Origin: Sporosarcina sp. FSL K6-2383
GTDB taxonomy: Bacteria; Bacillota; Bacilli; Bacillales_A; Planococcaceae
Direction of reading: 5' to 3'
NCBI RefSeq assembly: GCF_038618305.1
Contig: NZ_CP152017.1
Coordinates: forward strand, 3,261,001 to 3,325,000
DNA: 64,000 nt
Below are positions 55,801 through 63,104 of the stretch, piece by piece. Made by a program: the position numbers and the translations under genes. The notes beneath the pieces are model-generated. The model was not told the DNA's origin. It searched no databases and worked only from the letters and a program-made list of their open reading frames with translations. The stretch's first letter is position 1, and every line of letters begins with the position of its first letter.

Positions 55801-57399
55801 TTGGATTGGCCAAGCATTGCGACCGCTATACAGAATAATTCCTTCCGACGTATGTGGATTGCCATCTGTTAGTGCATCCGGTGTTTGGATATGGTAATAC
55901 GTCGCTCCATTTAACGTGAATGTATAGGTGACAATTCCCTCAATCCCTTCAACGGTTTGATTGTCAAAAGGTGAGGCATGGCCTTCTCCTTGGATATCAT
56001 GGATTTGAAGGCTTTCGGCAATCACATACTGATTCGTGGATACTTCACTCGCTTGTCCATCTACCGTTAGGACGACCGCTTTCAACGTCGTATCTTTCGC
56101 AATATAGATTGGTGTTTCGTAAAGGATTCCATTTTCAATTGGATCCGTTCCATCCAATGTGTAGCGAATTTCCGCGTCAGCAGTCGTTGTGGATAGCGTC
56201 ACCGTCGTGCTGCCGACAAACGTGCCGCCCGCGGGATTCGCGGAAACAGGTTGTAATATGGATGAATCCACAACAATATCTTGCGATGAACGCGGAATAA
56301 TTTGATAATCCGCATCGAATTGCTGCACAATTCCAGTGATGGATTCATACATCGTGCCGACCGCTAAGTCGAGCCCATTTGTTTCATCACGGACGATAAA
56401 GTCCGTCGCTGTGTAGTTGGCCCAGCCTGTACCTGATTGCATGTCAGTCAGTTCAACGTTTTGTACTGTGACAAGCTGCGATTCGTTCTCTTCCGCAACT
56501 TCTGCGGCTGCGATTACTTTTGGAGAAGGTTCTCCAACGTTTTCAGTTTTCGCCTGGATCGTTGCACCGTCTAATTGAAGTAACCCGCGATAATCGGCGA
56601 GCGTTCCGGTTAACGTCACTTCATCCCCAATCGCCGCATCTAAACTCGTCGGACGTACCGCAATGCCGCCTGTCTCATCCTGCACGGAAATCGTATTTTT
56701 CAACGTCGCGGCGACCCGTCCTTGAATCGTCACCGTTTCCCCAACATTCATGGAACGTGCCTCTGCGATGGAAATGACATCCGCCGGTTCACCAGGTTCC
56801 TCAGGCAAATCGCCCACATCATGGGACCCTAAATAATCGAACGTGTCTTTTGGATAAACGACCCATTCCGCATCACGATTGTACACATCAAATGGATTCA
56901 AATCGCCCGTAGAAATGGCGCCATTGCGGACCAACGTCACATCCGTCCCCCAGTTACTCCGCACCCCAACTTGTCCAAAAGAATCGATTACCTCACCCGA
57001 CTTCTTCAGCACAAGCGCGTCATCACCGTTGAAATTAATAACACTCGAATTCTCCAGATTTCCCTTTTCTTTAATTGTCTCACTCGCATCTCGGTGATGA
57101 ATCACATACGTCTCTCCACTCGCCAAAGTGCCCGATAAAGCAAACGTCGAAGTCGCCGCCGTCGCTCCATTCGCATATAACTCCAACGTATAGTCACTTA
57201 AATCAACCGCAGCCTCCGAACCATTAAAAAGCTCAAGCGCCTTATTAAAACTACTTCCCTCTACATACTCCGAAATCAACAAATCCCGTGAAGCTGTCTC
57301 CGCATATGACGTCGCTGGTAAAGCCGGAACGAGCAAACTCGCTACCAAACCAACTGACAAAAAACCATTCAAACGCTTCTTCCATTTTCCTTTACGCAT
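52897..57399 (-). CDS. Large secreted multidomain nuclease (EEP-type plus endonuclease I)
   Basis: Exported protein of 1500 residues. The signal peptide is residues 1-35 (cleavage after TSYA). Domains in order: lamin-tail-like (about 40-195), OB-fold nucleic-acid-binding region (about 205-370), chitobiase-type C-terminal domain (about 381-455, ANPAGGTFVGSTTVTLS), further OB-like regions, an exonuclease/endonuclease/phosphatase domain (about 740-1041, LTIASYNLENF and RASDHDPVLVQIGF), an Ig/cadherin-like domain (about 1179-1265, FSDPDGDKLTF), and a C-terminal endonuclease I domain (NREHTWAKSHGNFGTS, DIHHLRPTDVQVNSARGNLD). No LPXTG anchor. The ATG at 57399 has a ribosome site AGGGG. Probably degrades extracellular DNA or RNA for phosphate and nucleosides. 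Confidence 0.92.
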   Translation of the reverse strand: MRKGKWKKRLNGFLSVGLVASLLVPALPATSYAETASRDLLISEYVEGSSFNKALELFNGSEAAVDLSDYTLELYANGATAATSTFALSGTLASGETYVIHHRDASETIKEKGNLENSSVINFNGDDALVLKKSGEVIDSFGQVGVRSNWGTDVTLVRNGAISTGDLNPFDVYNRDAEWVVYPKDTFDYLGSHDVGDLPEEPGEPADVISIAEARSMNVGETVTIQGRVAATLKNTISVQDETGGIAVRPTSLDAAIGDEVTLTGTLADYRGLLQLDGATIQAKTENVGEPSPKVIAAAEVAEENESQLVTVQNVELTDMQSGTGWANYTATDFIVRDETNGLDLAVGTMYESITGIVQQFDADYQIIPRSSQDIVVDSSILQPVSANPAGGTFVGSTTVTLSTTTADAEIRYTLDGTDPIENGILYETPIYIAKDTTLKAVVLTVDGQASEVSTNQYVIAESLQIHDIQGEGHASPFDNQTVEGIEGIVTYTFTLNGATYYHIQTPDALTDGNPHTSEGIILYSGRNAWPIQIGDLVSVTGKVSEYAIDGFADRQQTDMKVTQINVRDDQGGKVTVLERGVALPEPILLDEKMIPTTHIDSDQLSVFNPEVDAIDFWESLEGMRVQVGNVKAVAPQEHGDLVTVLESASTNTLHGGLLLEKDNQNANRVQFRLEPNGPARDFEVATGDTFEGSITGVVGYSFQNYKIYVSLDDMQTAHSKGNATPEQTTIVKEADKLTIASYNLENFSNNTKSTSADKARKLARAFAQDMQSPDIVGVTEVQDNNGEDAGDSKANESYERLIAEIVKAGGVQYEYVNIDPANNQDGGAPNANIRVGFLYNPDRVTLTEGIPQGDATTAVGYENGKLTHNPGRIDPNHPAFNSSRKPLAAQFDFQGESVIVIANHWNSKSGDTPLFGSTQPPLYGSEVQRKQIASIVYDFVNDINTKNPEAHIVSVGDFNDFQFADSLKIHEGNLMTNLINQVDEIDRYTYVYQGNSQVLDHILVSNHLVDQTEIDILHVNADFTDMAGRASDHDPVLVQIGFEVPVVWEPIKVKKVYDLVNFKKKKLNIAEPSVAVKMDAKSKLTEGVLLKGDYAELSGEGFKTNRVILQPKKKGLIVDMKGTVMGDILVDGKHPLQIRGAENIQSIEFINGAKPEAIEFYNSKGKRIGVPTVEENKAPVITKAIGNQIVKEGEIISVALTEHFSDPDGDKLTFTSTKGTVNPTTGVLTLKLGNGNHIVGITANDGGKTVTMSFSVIVTAEEIPADGYYKNAIGKEGLALKAALHDIISDHKQLSYAEVWDALRKTDEDPNNPDNVILLYSAESRSKARNGGNVGDWNREHTWAKSHGNFGTSKGPGTDIHHLRPTDVQVNSARGNLDFDNGGSTVRGCDGCFKTANSWEPPDRVKGDVARMLFYMATRYETGDRVDLELNEKLNNGSAPYHGKLSVLLEWHAEDPVDDFERNRNNVIEEWQGNRNPFIDHPEWVELIWETVGDMREAS

Positions 57400-57867
57400 T
57401 GCATGAATTCCCCTCTCCAATTATAGATTGTCTTGAATCCACTCCATTATTCGTAAAGAAAATCGCTTCCCTTCTCGTGATAGTTTGATAGTAATTGTTT
57501 CCATTCCATCGTATCACCGTCACTAGTCGAAAACTATGCGACTTTTTGTAGTATTCCGTAAATTATTCGTAAAGCTTTTCACATGTTTTTTTAGTGAGAG
57601 GGGTATGTAATAAGTTCGAGGGGATTTACGTAGTTTTGTAAAAATGAAGTACGTAGGTACTGTGGGAAAATAGTAGTAGCCGCCTATAATTCTATAAAAT
57701 TTAGAATGAAAAAAGGATATTGCCCAGGAGTTAACCCGTTCAATATCCCTATCCCTTAATAGGCGTGTGGGAATAAAAAGAAGCGCCCACTGTTTATCGA
57801 ATGATAAGACTTGAAATACCCCTTGGAAAAAGAACATACAGTGCCTGCGAACAACTCACTTAGATCA
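57400..57867. other. Gene-free region between the nuclease and pdxK genes
   Basis: No credible gene; a 104-residue frame at 57523-57837 has no ribosome site and covers a terminator. A possible -10 TATAAT for the nuclease gene lies near 57421. A tandem ACTATCA direct repeat occurs near 57485-57500. Confidence 0.5.
57709..57748 (-). terminator. Terminator of pdxK
   Basis: GGATATTG (57715-57722) and CAATATCC (57741-57748) form a perfect 8-bp stem; TTTTTT follows on the minus strand. Confidence 0.75.
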
Positions 57868-58716
57868 CTAAAGCAGCATTCGCAAAAACTGTTCGAAATT
57901 CACGCCCGCCTCGCTCGGAATTTGCTCTTTCGATGTCGCTTCAATCGCAGCAGCTAAAAACGTCTCCGCAAGCTTCATCGATTCTACTAAATCCTGCCCG
58001 CGCATCATCCCACCCATGATGACAGAGGCAAACAAATCACCCGTTCCCGAATAACTCTCACCATTATAGTCACGGATACTCGTAAATGAACGATTTGCAT
58101 CGACAAACATATTGCCTACATAGCGCTTGTTCGGAACAGCTGGTGGCGGATTCAAACCAGTAATAATGACGTTTGCACCAGTTGCCTGCTGTAATTGGTG
58201 ACCGGCCGCCTCTAGTGTCTGCATATAATCTAATTCGTCATGATAGCTCTGTAATTTCTCAAACGACAAACCTGTAAGCAAGCAGCACTCTGTCACATTT
58301 GGCGTAATAATATCTGCACTCTTCACGAGTTCCTTCATCCGATCCAGTAAATTGCCCGTAAACATTTTATACACTTCACCCATATCCCCCATCACAGGAT
58401 CCACAAGCAGTGTCGTTTCTTTTGAATAAAACACATTCAAAAACTGAAATATATTATCAATTTGCTCTTGTCCTGTCACAAAGCCTGTATGAATACCATC
58501 AAAGGTTGCACCCAGCTTGCTCCACTCATCCACAAAGAAATCCATTTTTGACGTTAAATCCTCACAATAAAAGCTCGAATACCCTGTTTGCGCCGTAAAA
58601 ATCGCAGTTGGCAACGGCACTGCCTGAACACCCATCACTGACAGCACAGGTATTGCAGCTGTTAACGAGCATTTTCCAAAGGATGACATATCTTGGATTA
58701 CAGCAACTTTCTTCAT
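57868..58716 (-). CDS. pdxK: Pyridoxine/pyridoxamine kinase
   Basis: Ribokinase-fold kinase phosphorylating vitamin B6 vitamers, 282 residues. Family features: VAVIQDMSSFGKCSLTAAIP, VLSVMGVQAVPLPTAI, TLLVDPVMGD, ITPNVTECCLLTG and the ATP/anion-hole segment YSGTGDLFASVIMGG. The ATG at 58716 follows TAGGTGGAG; a GTG at 58728 would add four residues. It is divergent from an ECF transporter S component, suggesting vitamin B6 salvage. Confidence 0.9.
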   Translation of the reverse strand: MKKVAVIQDMSSFGKCSLTAAIPVLSVMGVQAVPLPTAIFTAQTGYSSFYCEDLTSKMDFFVDEWSKLGATFDGIHTGFVTGQEQIDNIFQFLNVFYSKETTLLVDPVMGDMGEVYKMFTGNLLDRMKELVKSADIITPNVTECCLLTGLSFEKLQSYHDELDYMQTLEAAGHQLQQATGANVIITGLNPPPAVPNKRYVGNMFVDANRSFTSIRDYNGESYSGTGDLFASVIMGGMMRGQDLVESMKLAETFLAAAIEATSKEQIPSEAGVNFEQFLRMLL

Positions 58717-58848
58717 CGTACTCTCCACCTACCTAATCCTCACTTGTATTCTCTTCATCGTATCATAAGTACGCAACCGCAGAAATACACTCACTTGTAG
58801 TAGAGCTATTAAAATTACCATATATTGAACGAATGATTCTATACAATC

Positions 58849-58955
58849 TCCAGCGAAGGCGCCTAACTGGGGTCGCCGAAGCAAAAAGACTGACAGCGGT
58901 TTTCTGTCAGGCTTATTGCGGGAGGCATCCCCAAGCGCCAAGCGTTATTGGCAGG
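58849..58955. repeat. GC-rich structured element in the pdxK/ECF divergent region
   Basis: About 107 bases, more GC-rich than the surroundings, with nested pairings: GGCGC (58858-58862) with GCGCC (58935-58939), GGGG (58869-58872) with CCCC, GAAGC with GCTT, and a hairpin CTGACAG-N7-CTGTCAG (58890-58910). It is either a leader RNA or a dispersed repeat. No match to a riboswitch I know. Confidence 0.6.
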
Positions 58956-59085
58956 ATTCTCTATTCCAATAAATTATAAAACAATCTGACCTCTAACAAT
59001 TTTACTAAATTGACACTTTTACAATGGTCAGCCTTTTGCTAAAGTTAAAACTATCAAAGAATTCTTTATAGTGAGGATGATCAAC

Positions 59086-59634
59086 ATGCAAAATATACAA
59101 AATCAGCCCTATACAAAAACACGCACGAAAACTTTTGATTTAGTCATAACCGCATTTTTAGCAGCACTTATTTTCGTAGCAACACTGATCAATATTAAGC
59201 TACCAATCGGGCAAGGCGGACTCATTCACTTAGGAACATCTATGCTTTTCATGGCAGCGATTTTATTCGGACCTAAAAAAGGGGCACTTGCTGGAGCAAT
59301 TGGAATGGGCTTATTCGATATCTTAGGTGGCTGGGCTATTTGGGCACCAACGACAATCATCGCTCGAGCTTTACAAGGCTTCATCGTCGGAAAAATCGCC
59401 TGGTCGAATGGGCGACGAGGCGACAACATTAGATTTAATATTTTAGCGGCCATTCTCTCAATGCCTTTGATGATGGCGGTATACTATATCGGGCAAGGAA
59501 TCATGTACAATAACTGGGTCGCACCATTGGCGTCCATTCCAGGTGACATGATCCAAAACGTTGTCGGTTTGCTGATCGCAATTCCAGTATGTATCGTGCT
59601 GAAAAAAACACCTTATTTCAAAAGGAAGTTTTGA
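59086..59634 (+). CDS. ECF transporter S component (putative vitamin B6-related)
   Basis: Integral membrane substrate-capture subunit of an energy-coupling-factor importer, 182 residues, about six membrane helices. Typical ECF S features: LVITAFLAALIFVATLI, LPIGQGGLIHLGTSMLFMAA, FGPKKGALAGAIGMGLFDIL. The ATG at 59086 has GAGG 9 bases upstream; ECF ATPases and T protein must be encoded elsewhere. Divergent pairing with pdxK suggests a pyridoxine-type substrate (PdxU2/HmpT class); this is an inference. Confidence 0.85.
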   Translation: MQNIQNQPYTKTRTKTFDLVITAFLAALIFVATLINIKLPIGQGGLIHLGTSMLFMAAILFGPKKGALAGAIGMGLFDILGGWAIWAPTTIIARALQGFIVGKIAWSNGRRGDNIRFNILAAILSMPLMMAVYYIGQGIMYNNWVAPLASIPGDMIQNVVGLLIAIPVCIVLKKTPYFKRKF

Positions 59635-59717
59635 TAGGTATAAAACCACTGAATGATAACAGGTTCTATGACACAAGGAGGAATGGCAAGGAGCCATCCC
59701 TAGTGTCCCTTGTATTC

Positions 59718-59745
59718 TTGAAATCAAGCTGTCTAGGCATATAGT
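59718..59745 (+). promoter_or_regulatory. Promoter of the candidate small RNA
   Basis: TTGAAA (59718-59723), 16-base spacer, TATAGT (59740-59745). Predicted start near 59752. Confidence 0.6.
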
Positions 59746-59751
59746 GAATAG

Positions 59752-59886
59752 AATGAAAAAAGGTCGCCCGATGTTAGCGCATCGAACGACCAGCTGTAAT
59801 AGCGGTTCCCTACAAAGGGATTAGCGTCTATAAGGTGAGATAACCCATCCGTAATGAGGCCTTAACTCAAGGATGGGTTGTTTTTT
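59752..59886 (+). ncRNA. Free-standing candidate small RNA
   Basis: About 135 nt between its own promoter and a strong terminator, without a reading frame. It begins with a hairpin GGTCG...CGACC enclosing GATG...CATC, then a TTCCCT-ACA-AAGGGA hairpin, and three TTAGCG/ATAGCG motifs. It ends with AACCCATCC/GGATGGGTT and TTTTTT (59842-59886). I cannot assign an Rfam family by eye. Confidence 0.6.
59842..59886 (+). terminator. Terminator of the candidate small RNA
   Basis: AACCCATCC (59842-59850) pairs with GGATGGGTT (59871-59879), then TTTTTT. Confidence 0.85.
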
Positions 59887-60067
59887 ATGGTCAATATAGT
59901 TGGTACTATAAAAGCAAATTCTTCTTTCCTTGGAGAAAGCCGTCAATCAAATAAACAGATTTAGTTTTAAATAAAGTCCGTCAGTTCAGTGTTTACGAAA
60001 TTTAAAATGATTTCCCATAACCAATTTAAGCAATTTCAAAACTTAATTCACGAGATATATCTTCCTT

Positions 60068-60217
60068 TTATTTATCTGTTTGTTTTTGCTTCTTTTTCAA
60101 ATACTCCGTACGTATTTTTTCTAGTTGCTGTTTTTCATCAAATTTGGCAGGCTTGAGTTTTTCATGATACTTTGTCACAGCCATCTTACCTTTGCTATCC
60201 AATTGATATTTTCCCAC
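60068..60217 (-). CDS. Small basic protein, 49 residues
   Basis: A short gene. GTG start with AGGTG 6 bases upstream, then GKYQLDSKGKMAVTKYHEKL and a Lys/Glu-rich helical tail ending YLKKKQKQTDK, TAA stop. Coding character is good: charged amphipathic composition and a proper ribosome site. Similar short highly charged proteins occur in many Bacillales; function unknown. Monocistronic. Confidence 0.7.
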   Translation of the reverse strand: MGKYQLDSKGKMAVTKYHEKLKPAKFDEKQQLEKIRTEYLKKKQKQTDK

Positions 60218-60380
60218 TTTGTTCACCTACTTTTCTTGTCTTAAAGAGAATCTATTCACCAAATATAATATACCCTATTTTACTGTAGTAAATCTCTTTA
60301 CTTTATTAGCGTACTGCCTAACCTTGCATATATCAGTAAAAACTTAGTAACTTCACGATTGGAATGAGCGATTCCAATCA

Positions 60381-60860
60381 TTATTTCCCTTCATGCAACT
60401 GCCGATGTAACTGCCGTACTTGTTCTGCAAGCCTTGGAACCGGGCCATCTACCTCTATATCTCGAATAACTTCTTGAATCGGTAAATTACGAACGCGGGA
60501 TGCAGGGACTCCCATTTCTTGTAGCCACTCAGCGAGTTGGGTAGAAGAACTCGCATACACAATACGGCCTAATCCCACCCAACCATGGGCTGCCGCACAC
60601 ATCGGACAATGTTCGCCAGATGTATAGACCGTTGCTTGGCTCCTTTCCAAAGGTGTCATATTTTCAGCAGCCCAACGTGCGATAGCAAATTCAGGATGTT
60701 GGGTATAATCTCCGCCTGAAACACGATTATGATCTTCTTTGAGCACATCCCCGCTAGCTGAAACAAGAATTGAACCAAATGGCTCGTCTCCTATATCTAA
60801 TGCGTGCTTTGCAAGTTCTATACAGCGCTCTAAATGCTTGAGATCTGTCTCATTAATCAT
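60381..60860 (-). CDS. Nucleoside deaminase family protein (CMP/dCMP deaminase fold)
   Basis: Zinc deaminase of 159 residues. The catalytic HPEFA (His-x-Glu) occurs near residue 55 and the second zinc motif GEHCPMCAAAHGW near residue 82, together the H(x)E...PCxxC arrangement with His in place of Pro before the first Cys. It resembles guanine deaminase and tRNA adenosine deaminase relatives. ATG behind AAAGGAG. Substrate cannot be set by eye. Confidence 0.85.
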   Translation of the reverse strand: MINETDLKHLERCIELAKHALDIGDEPFGSILVSASGDVLKEDHNRVSGGDYTQHPEFAIARWAAENMTPLERSQATVYTSGEHCPMCAAAHGWVGLGRIVYASSSTQLAEWLQEMGVPASRVRNLPIQEVIRDIEVDGPVPRLAEQVRQLHRQLHEGK

Positions 60861-60964
60861 TGAGAATTCGCTCCTTTGGATTTATATCAACACTAAATTG
60901 AACAACATTTATAAGATTTTCACTTTATATTCAACCGCTTTTTCATAAACAAGCGTATTGAAGT

Positions 60965-62092
60965 TTATGTAAATCGATCGATCGAAAAAAGAGTAATATT
61001 TTTTTCAGTCTTCCCTAAAATAATCAATTCACTTAAGATTTGTCCGATTACACTGCTAAATTTAAAGCCATGTCCTGAGAAGCCTGATGCAATGGCAACA
61101 TTTGAATAGGTAGGATGCAAATCAATAATAAAATCCTCATCAGGAGTAAGTGTATACATGCAGGCTTTACCGTACTTCAATTGCTGTGTAGATGGCATAT
61201 AGCTATGTAAAAATTGTCTTAAATCTGTCGCGTCTTCCTCTAGTTCACTAAATTCGCGCATGGCTTCATCTGGATTGATTGTCTCTCCTCCATCATGCCT
61301 GCCTACTTTTAGACCAGCACCATCAATGCTTGGAAAACCATAATATTGTCCTTGAGATGTCTCAAACGCAAAGGCTGGAAATTGCTTATAATTATACAAA
61401 TCTTCACTGGCATTAAACCAAGCAAATGTTTTTCTTACTGGGTTTAAAGGAAGATTTAAATTTAATGTAGAAAGGAGATTTCTCGACCATGCTCCTGCTG
61501 AAACTACCAATGCACCAGCGGTAAAAGTTTGATCCTCGGTTTTGACGGTTACTCTATCATTATCCACTACTAATTCTTTCACTTTGCTATTTGTTAAAAT
61601 GGTAGCTCCGTGTTGCTCTGCAAGTTCTCGATAAGCTCCAATGCACTCCCCACATTTCAGCATGCCTGATGTTGGTTCAAAGCACCCAATGTAATTGTCC
61701 GGTAAATTAATGCCCGGCCATCGCTTATTCACTTCACTTGAATCCAAAATCTCAAGTGGCAGTGAATGAGTTTTTGCACTTGAGATGATGTTCTCGATAA
61801 AATCTGTCTTTTCATAGCCTACGTTTAGAACGCCTGTTCGGATAAACAATTGTTTTCCCGTCAGCTTCTCTAAGTCGTTCCACAATTCTTGAGCCTTGAG
61901 CGCCAACGGAACGTATTCCCCACCTTCACCATACGCATGCCGAATAATTCTCGTATCTCCGTGATGACTCCCTTTGTCATGAGGCGGGTTAAAGGAATCC
62001 AATAATAATATTCTTTTGCCGCTCTTTGCTAAAAAATATCCTGCCGCCATCCCCATCGAACCAGCGCCAATTACAATTACATCATAATGCAT
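60965..62092 (-). CDS. Sarcosine oxidase / N-methyltryptophan oxidase-like flavoprotein
   Basis: FAD-dependent amine oxidase (MSOX/SolA type), 375 residues. The dinucleotide-binding motif is VIVIGAGSMGMAAGYFLAKS; the active-site region HGDTRIIRHAYGEGGEY is characteristic. A Cys in YGKACMYTLTPDEDF is where MSOX binds FAD covalently. SGFSGHGFKFSSVIGQIL closes the fold. It oxidises N-methyl amino acids, giving formaldehyde and peroxide. The ATG at 62092 has GGGAGG upstream. Repeat copy D lies 46 bases upstream. Confidence 0.9.
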   Translation of the reverse strand: MHYDVIVIGAGSMGMAAGYFLAKSGKRILLLDSFNPPHDKGSHHGDTRIIRHAYGEGGEYVPLALKAQELWNDLEKLTGKQLFIRTGVLNVGYEKTDFIENIISSAKTHSLPLEILDSSEVNKRWPGINLPDNYIGCFEPTSGMLKCGECIGAYRELAEQHGATILTNSKVKELVVDNDRVTVKTEDQTFTAGALVVSAGAWSRNLLSTLNLNLPLNPVRKTFAWFNASEDLYNYKQFPAFAFETSQGQYYGFPSIDGAGLKVGRHDGGETINPDEAMREFSELEEDATDLRQFLHSYMPSTQQLKYGKACMYTLTPDEDFIIDLHPTYSNVAIASGFSGHGFKFSSVIGQILSELIILGKTEKNITLFSIDRFT

Positions 62093-62138
62093 AGTACGTT
62101 TCCTCCCTCGCAAATAAATATCCTACAACTAAATTTAT

Positions 62139-62276
62139 CAATTACGCCTCGGCGTAATTGCGTTGGGATTTTGAATTGTGCACAGCACAAGTAGCTCCCT
62201 TCAAAATCCCTAACATCCGCCGGAGGCTTAACTTGAATCAGCAGAGAGTTTAAAACTCCCTGCTGATTCAAGTTAA
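62139..62276 (+). repeat. Composite palindromic repeat, copy D
   Basis: Full-length copy: CAATTACGC/GCGTAATTG hairpin (62139-62160), GGGATTTTGAA...TTCAAAATCCC (62165-62210) enclosing TTGTGC-ACA-GCACAA, the constant box ATCCGCCGGAGGCTT (62215-62229), and TTAACTTGAATCAGCAG (62228-62244) with its exact complement (62260-62276). It lies upstream of the sarcosine oxidase-like gene. Confidence 0.88.
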
Positions 62277-62351
62277 ATATTGGCTACTATTTTCTTATTT
62301 TACCACTTAACCACTCTCGCTTATGTACAAATATGAATACCTAGAATCTGC

Positions 62352-62552
62352 TTAATATAGAAGGTTCGACGAATTACGGTCATTCAACGTTTCACGTATT
62401 TTTTTGATCAAAGTAAGATTCCAAGTTTTATCGGACGTATTGCCGTCCTCAAACTTAGCTAGTACAAGGATTCACTCAGGTGTCACACTCATTCCTAGCA
62501 CAATCTGAATATAACGCTAATCGAATTGAATTTTCGCTATATGTGGCCATAG
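62352..62552 (-). pseudogene. Decayed IS1634-type transposase fragment
   Basis: Minus-strand translation reads IQIVLGMSVTPE, a stop, then LAKFEDGNTSDKTWN and LIKKIRETL. GNTSDKTWN and the preceding segment resemble DDE transposases of the IS1634 group. At least two in-frame stops and an apparent frameshift upstream show it is dead. Only about 65 codons remain. Confidence 0.6.
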
Positions 62553-62560
62553 AAAAACAC

Positions 62561-62593
62561 CCCAAAAGTTAGATTTTGACTCTAACTTTTGGG
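62561..62593. repeat. Inverted repeat, possible IS end
   Basis: CCCAAAAGTTAGA (62561-62573) and TCTAACTTTTGGG (62581-62593) form a perfect 13-bp stem with a 7-base loop, followed by ATGCACTTCA. This resembles the end region of IS3-group elements and may be a relic. Confidence 0.5.
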
Positions 62594-62618
62594 ATGCACT
62601 TCACACCAAGGTTTTCAA

Positions 62619-62740
62619 TGGGAGGTTACTCTTTCTGAGTAAACATCTTCACTTGTAATGACTTTGGTTAACCGCCCTTAAAGCGGAATGTAACTGAGAC
62701 CAGCTGGACGCTTCCTAGACGTTCAGCTTTTCTTATTATA
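62619..62740 (+). other. Structured stretch ending in a terminator
   Basis: Three successive plus-strand hairpins: GTTACTC/GAGTAAAC, CCGC-N7-GCGG, and AGCTGGACG/CGTTCAGCT (62702-62728) followed by TTTTCTT. No promoter or gene was found; a small RNA or transposon relic is possible. Confidence 0.35.
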
Positions 62741-62870
62741 TATTAATTTTACTACATTCATACCGAATCAACACATTTAGTGAAGAATACCAGGTTATAA
62801 AAACAAATCAGGATTGTTTCAGAACCCGGTACCCTACTTGATACGACTGCATTTGCACCATATCTTAATA

Positions 62871-62999
62871 TGGAAGTGGCGGGAGTCGAACCTGCCGCCC
62901 AGAGGCTCTAACACTTAAGCGTCTACACGTGTAGATTGTCTATTAGGTTTTGCACATCAGTAGCCGGCAATCAGGGTGTCCTGTGTTTGTGGCGCTTCC
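62871..62999 (-). ncRNA. tmRNA 3'-domain-like sequence (ssrA fragment or reduced tmRNA)
   Basis: The minus strand from about 62955 to 62871 closely follows the 3' domain of Firmicute tmRNAs: AAAACCTA, CTACACGTGTAGACGCTTAA, CTCTGGGCGGCAGG, a T-loop TTCGACT, and an acceptor strand CACTTCC plus discriminator A. No 5' half with the resume codon and tag frame is present within the next 370 bases. Upstream, GGAAGCG (62993-62999) could pair with CACTTCC (6 of 7), closing a 129-nt molecule. Two readings: a displaced ssrA 3' end left by an integrated element, or a reduced tmRNA-like RNA. CCA is not encoded. Confidence 0.6.
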
Positions 63000-63104
63000 A
63001 TACCTATTTACTTTGCGATGTTATTCACAAGGGAGTATTACATATTAACGAACTTGGTTCAATTACCTTCTAAGGACGATTATATCATATGATTATAATT
63101 AAAA

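Noticed and set aside
57523-57837. 104-residue frame upstream of pdxK
   Set aside because: No ribosome site, low-complexity hydrophobic start, and it spans the pdxK terminator hairpin.
58729-58941. 70-residue frame in the pdxK upstream region
   Set aside because: It runs through the structured GC-rich element; the protein shows no family features and the frame has no supported start.
58849-58955. TPP, FMN or tetrahydrofolate riboswitch
   Set aside because: Core conserved strings such as CTGAGA and ACCTGATCTGGATAATGCCAGC, or the RFN and THF cores, are absent on both strands.
62871-62999. Ordinary tRNA gene
   Set aside because: A T-arm and acceptor strand are present, but there is no anticodon arm or D-arm and the 3' part follows tmRNA instead.
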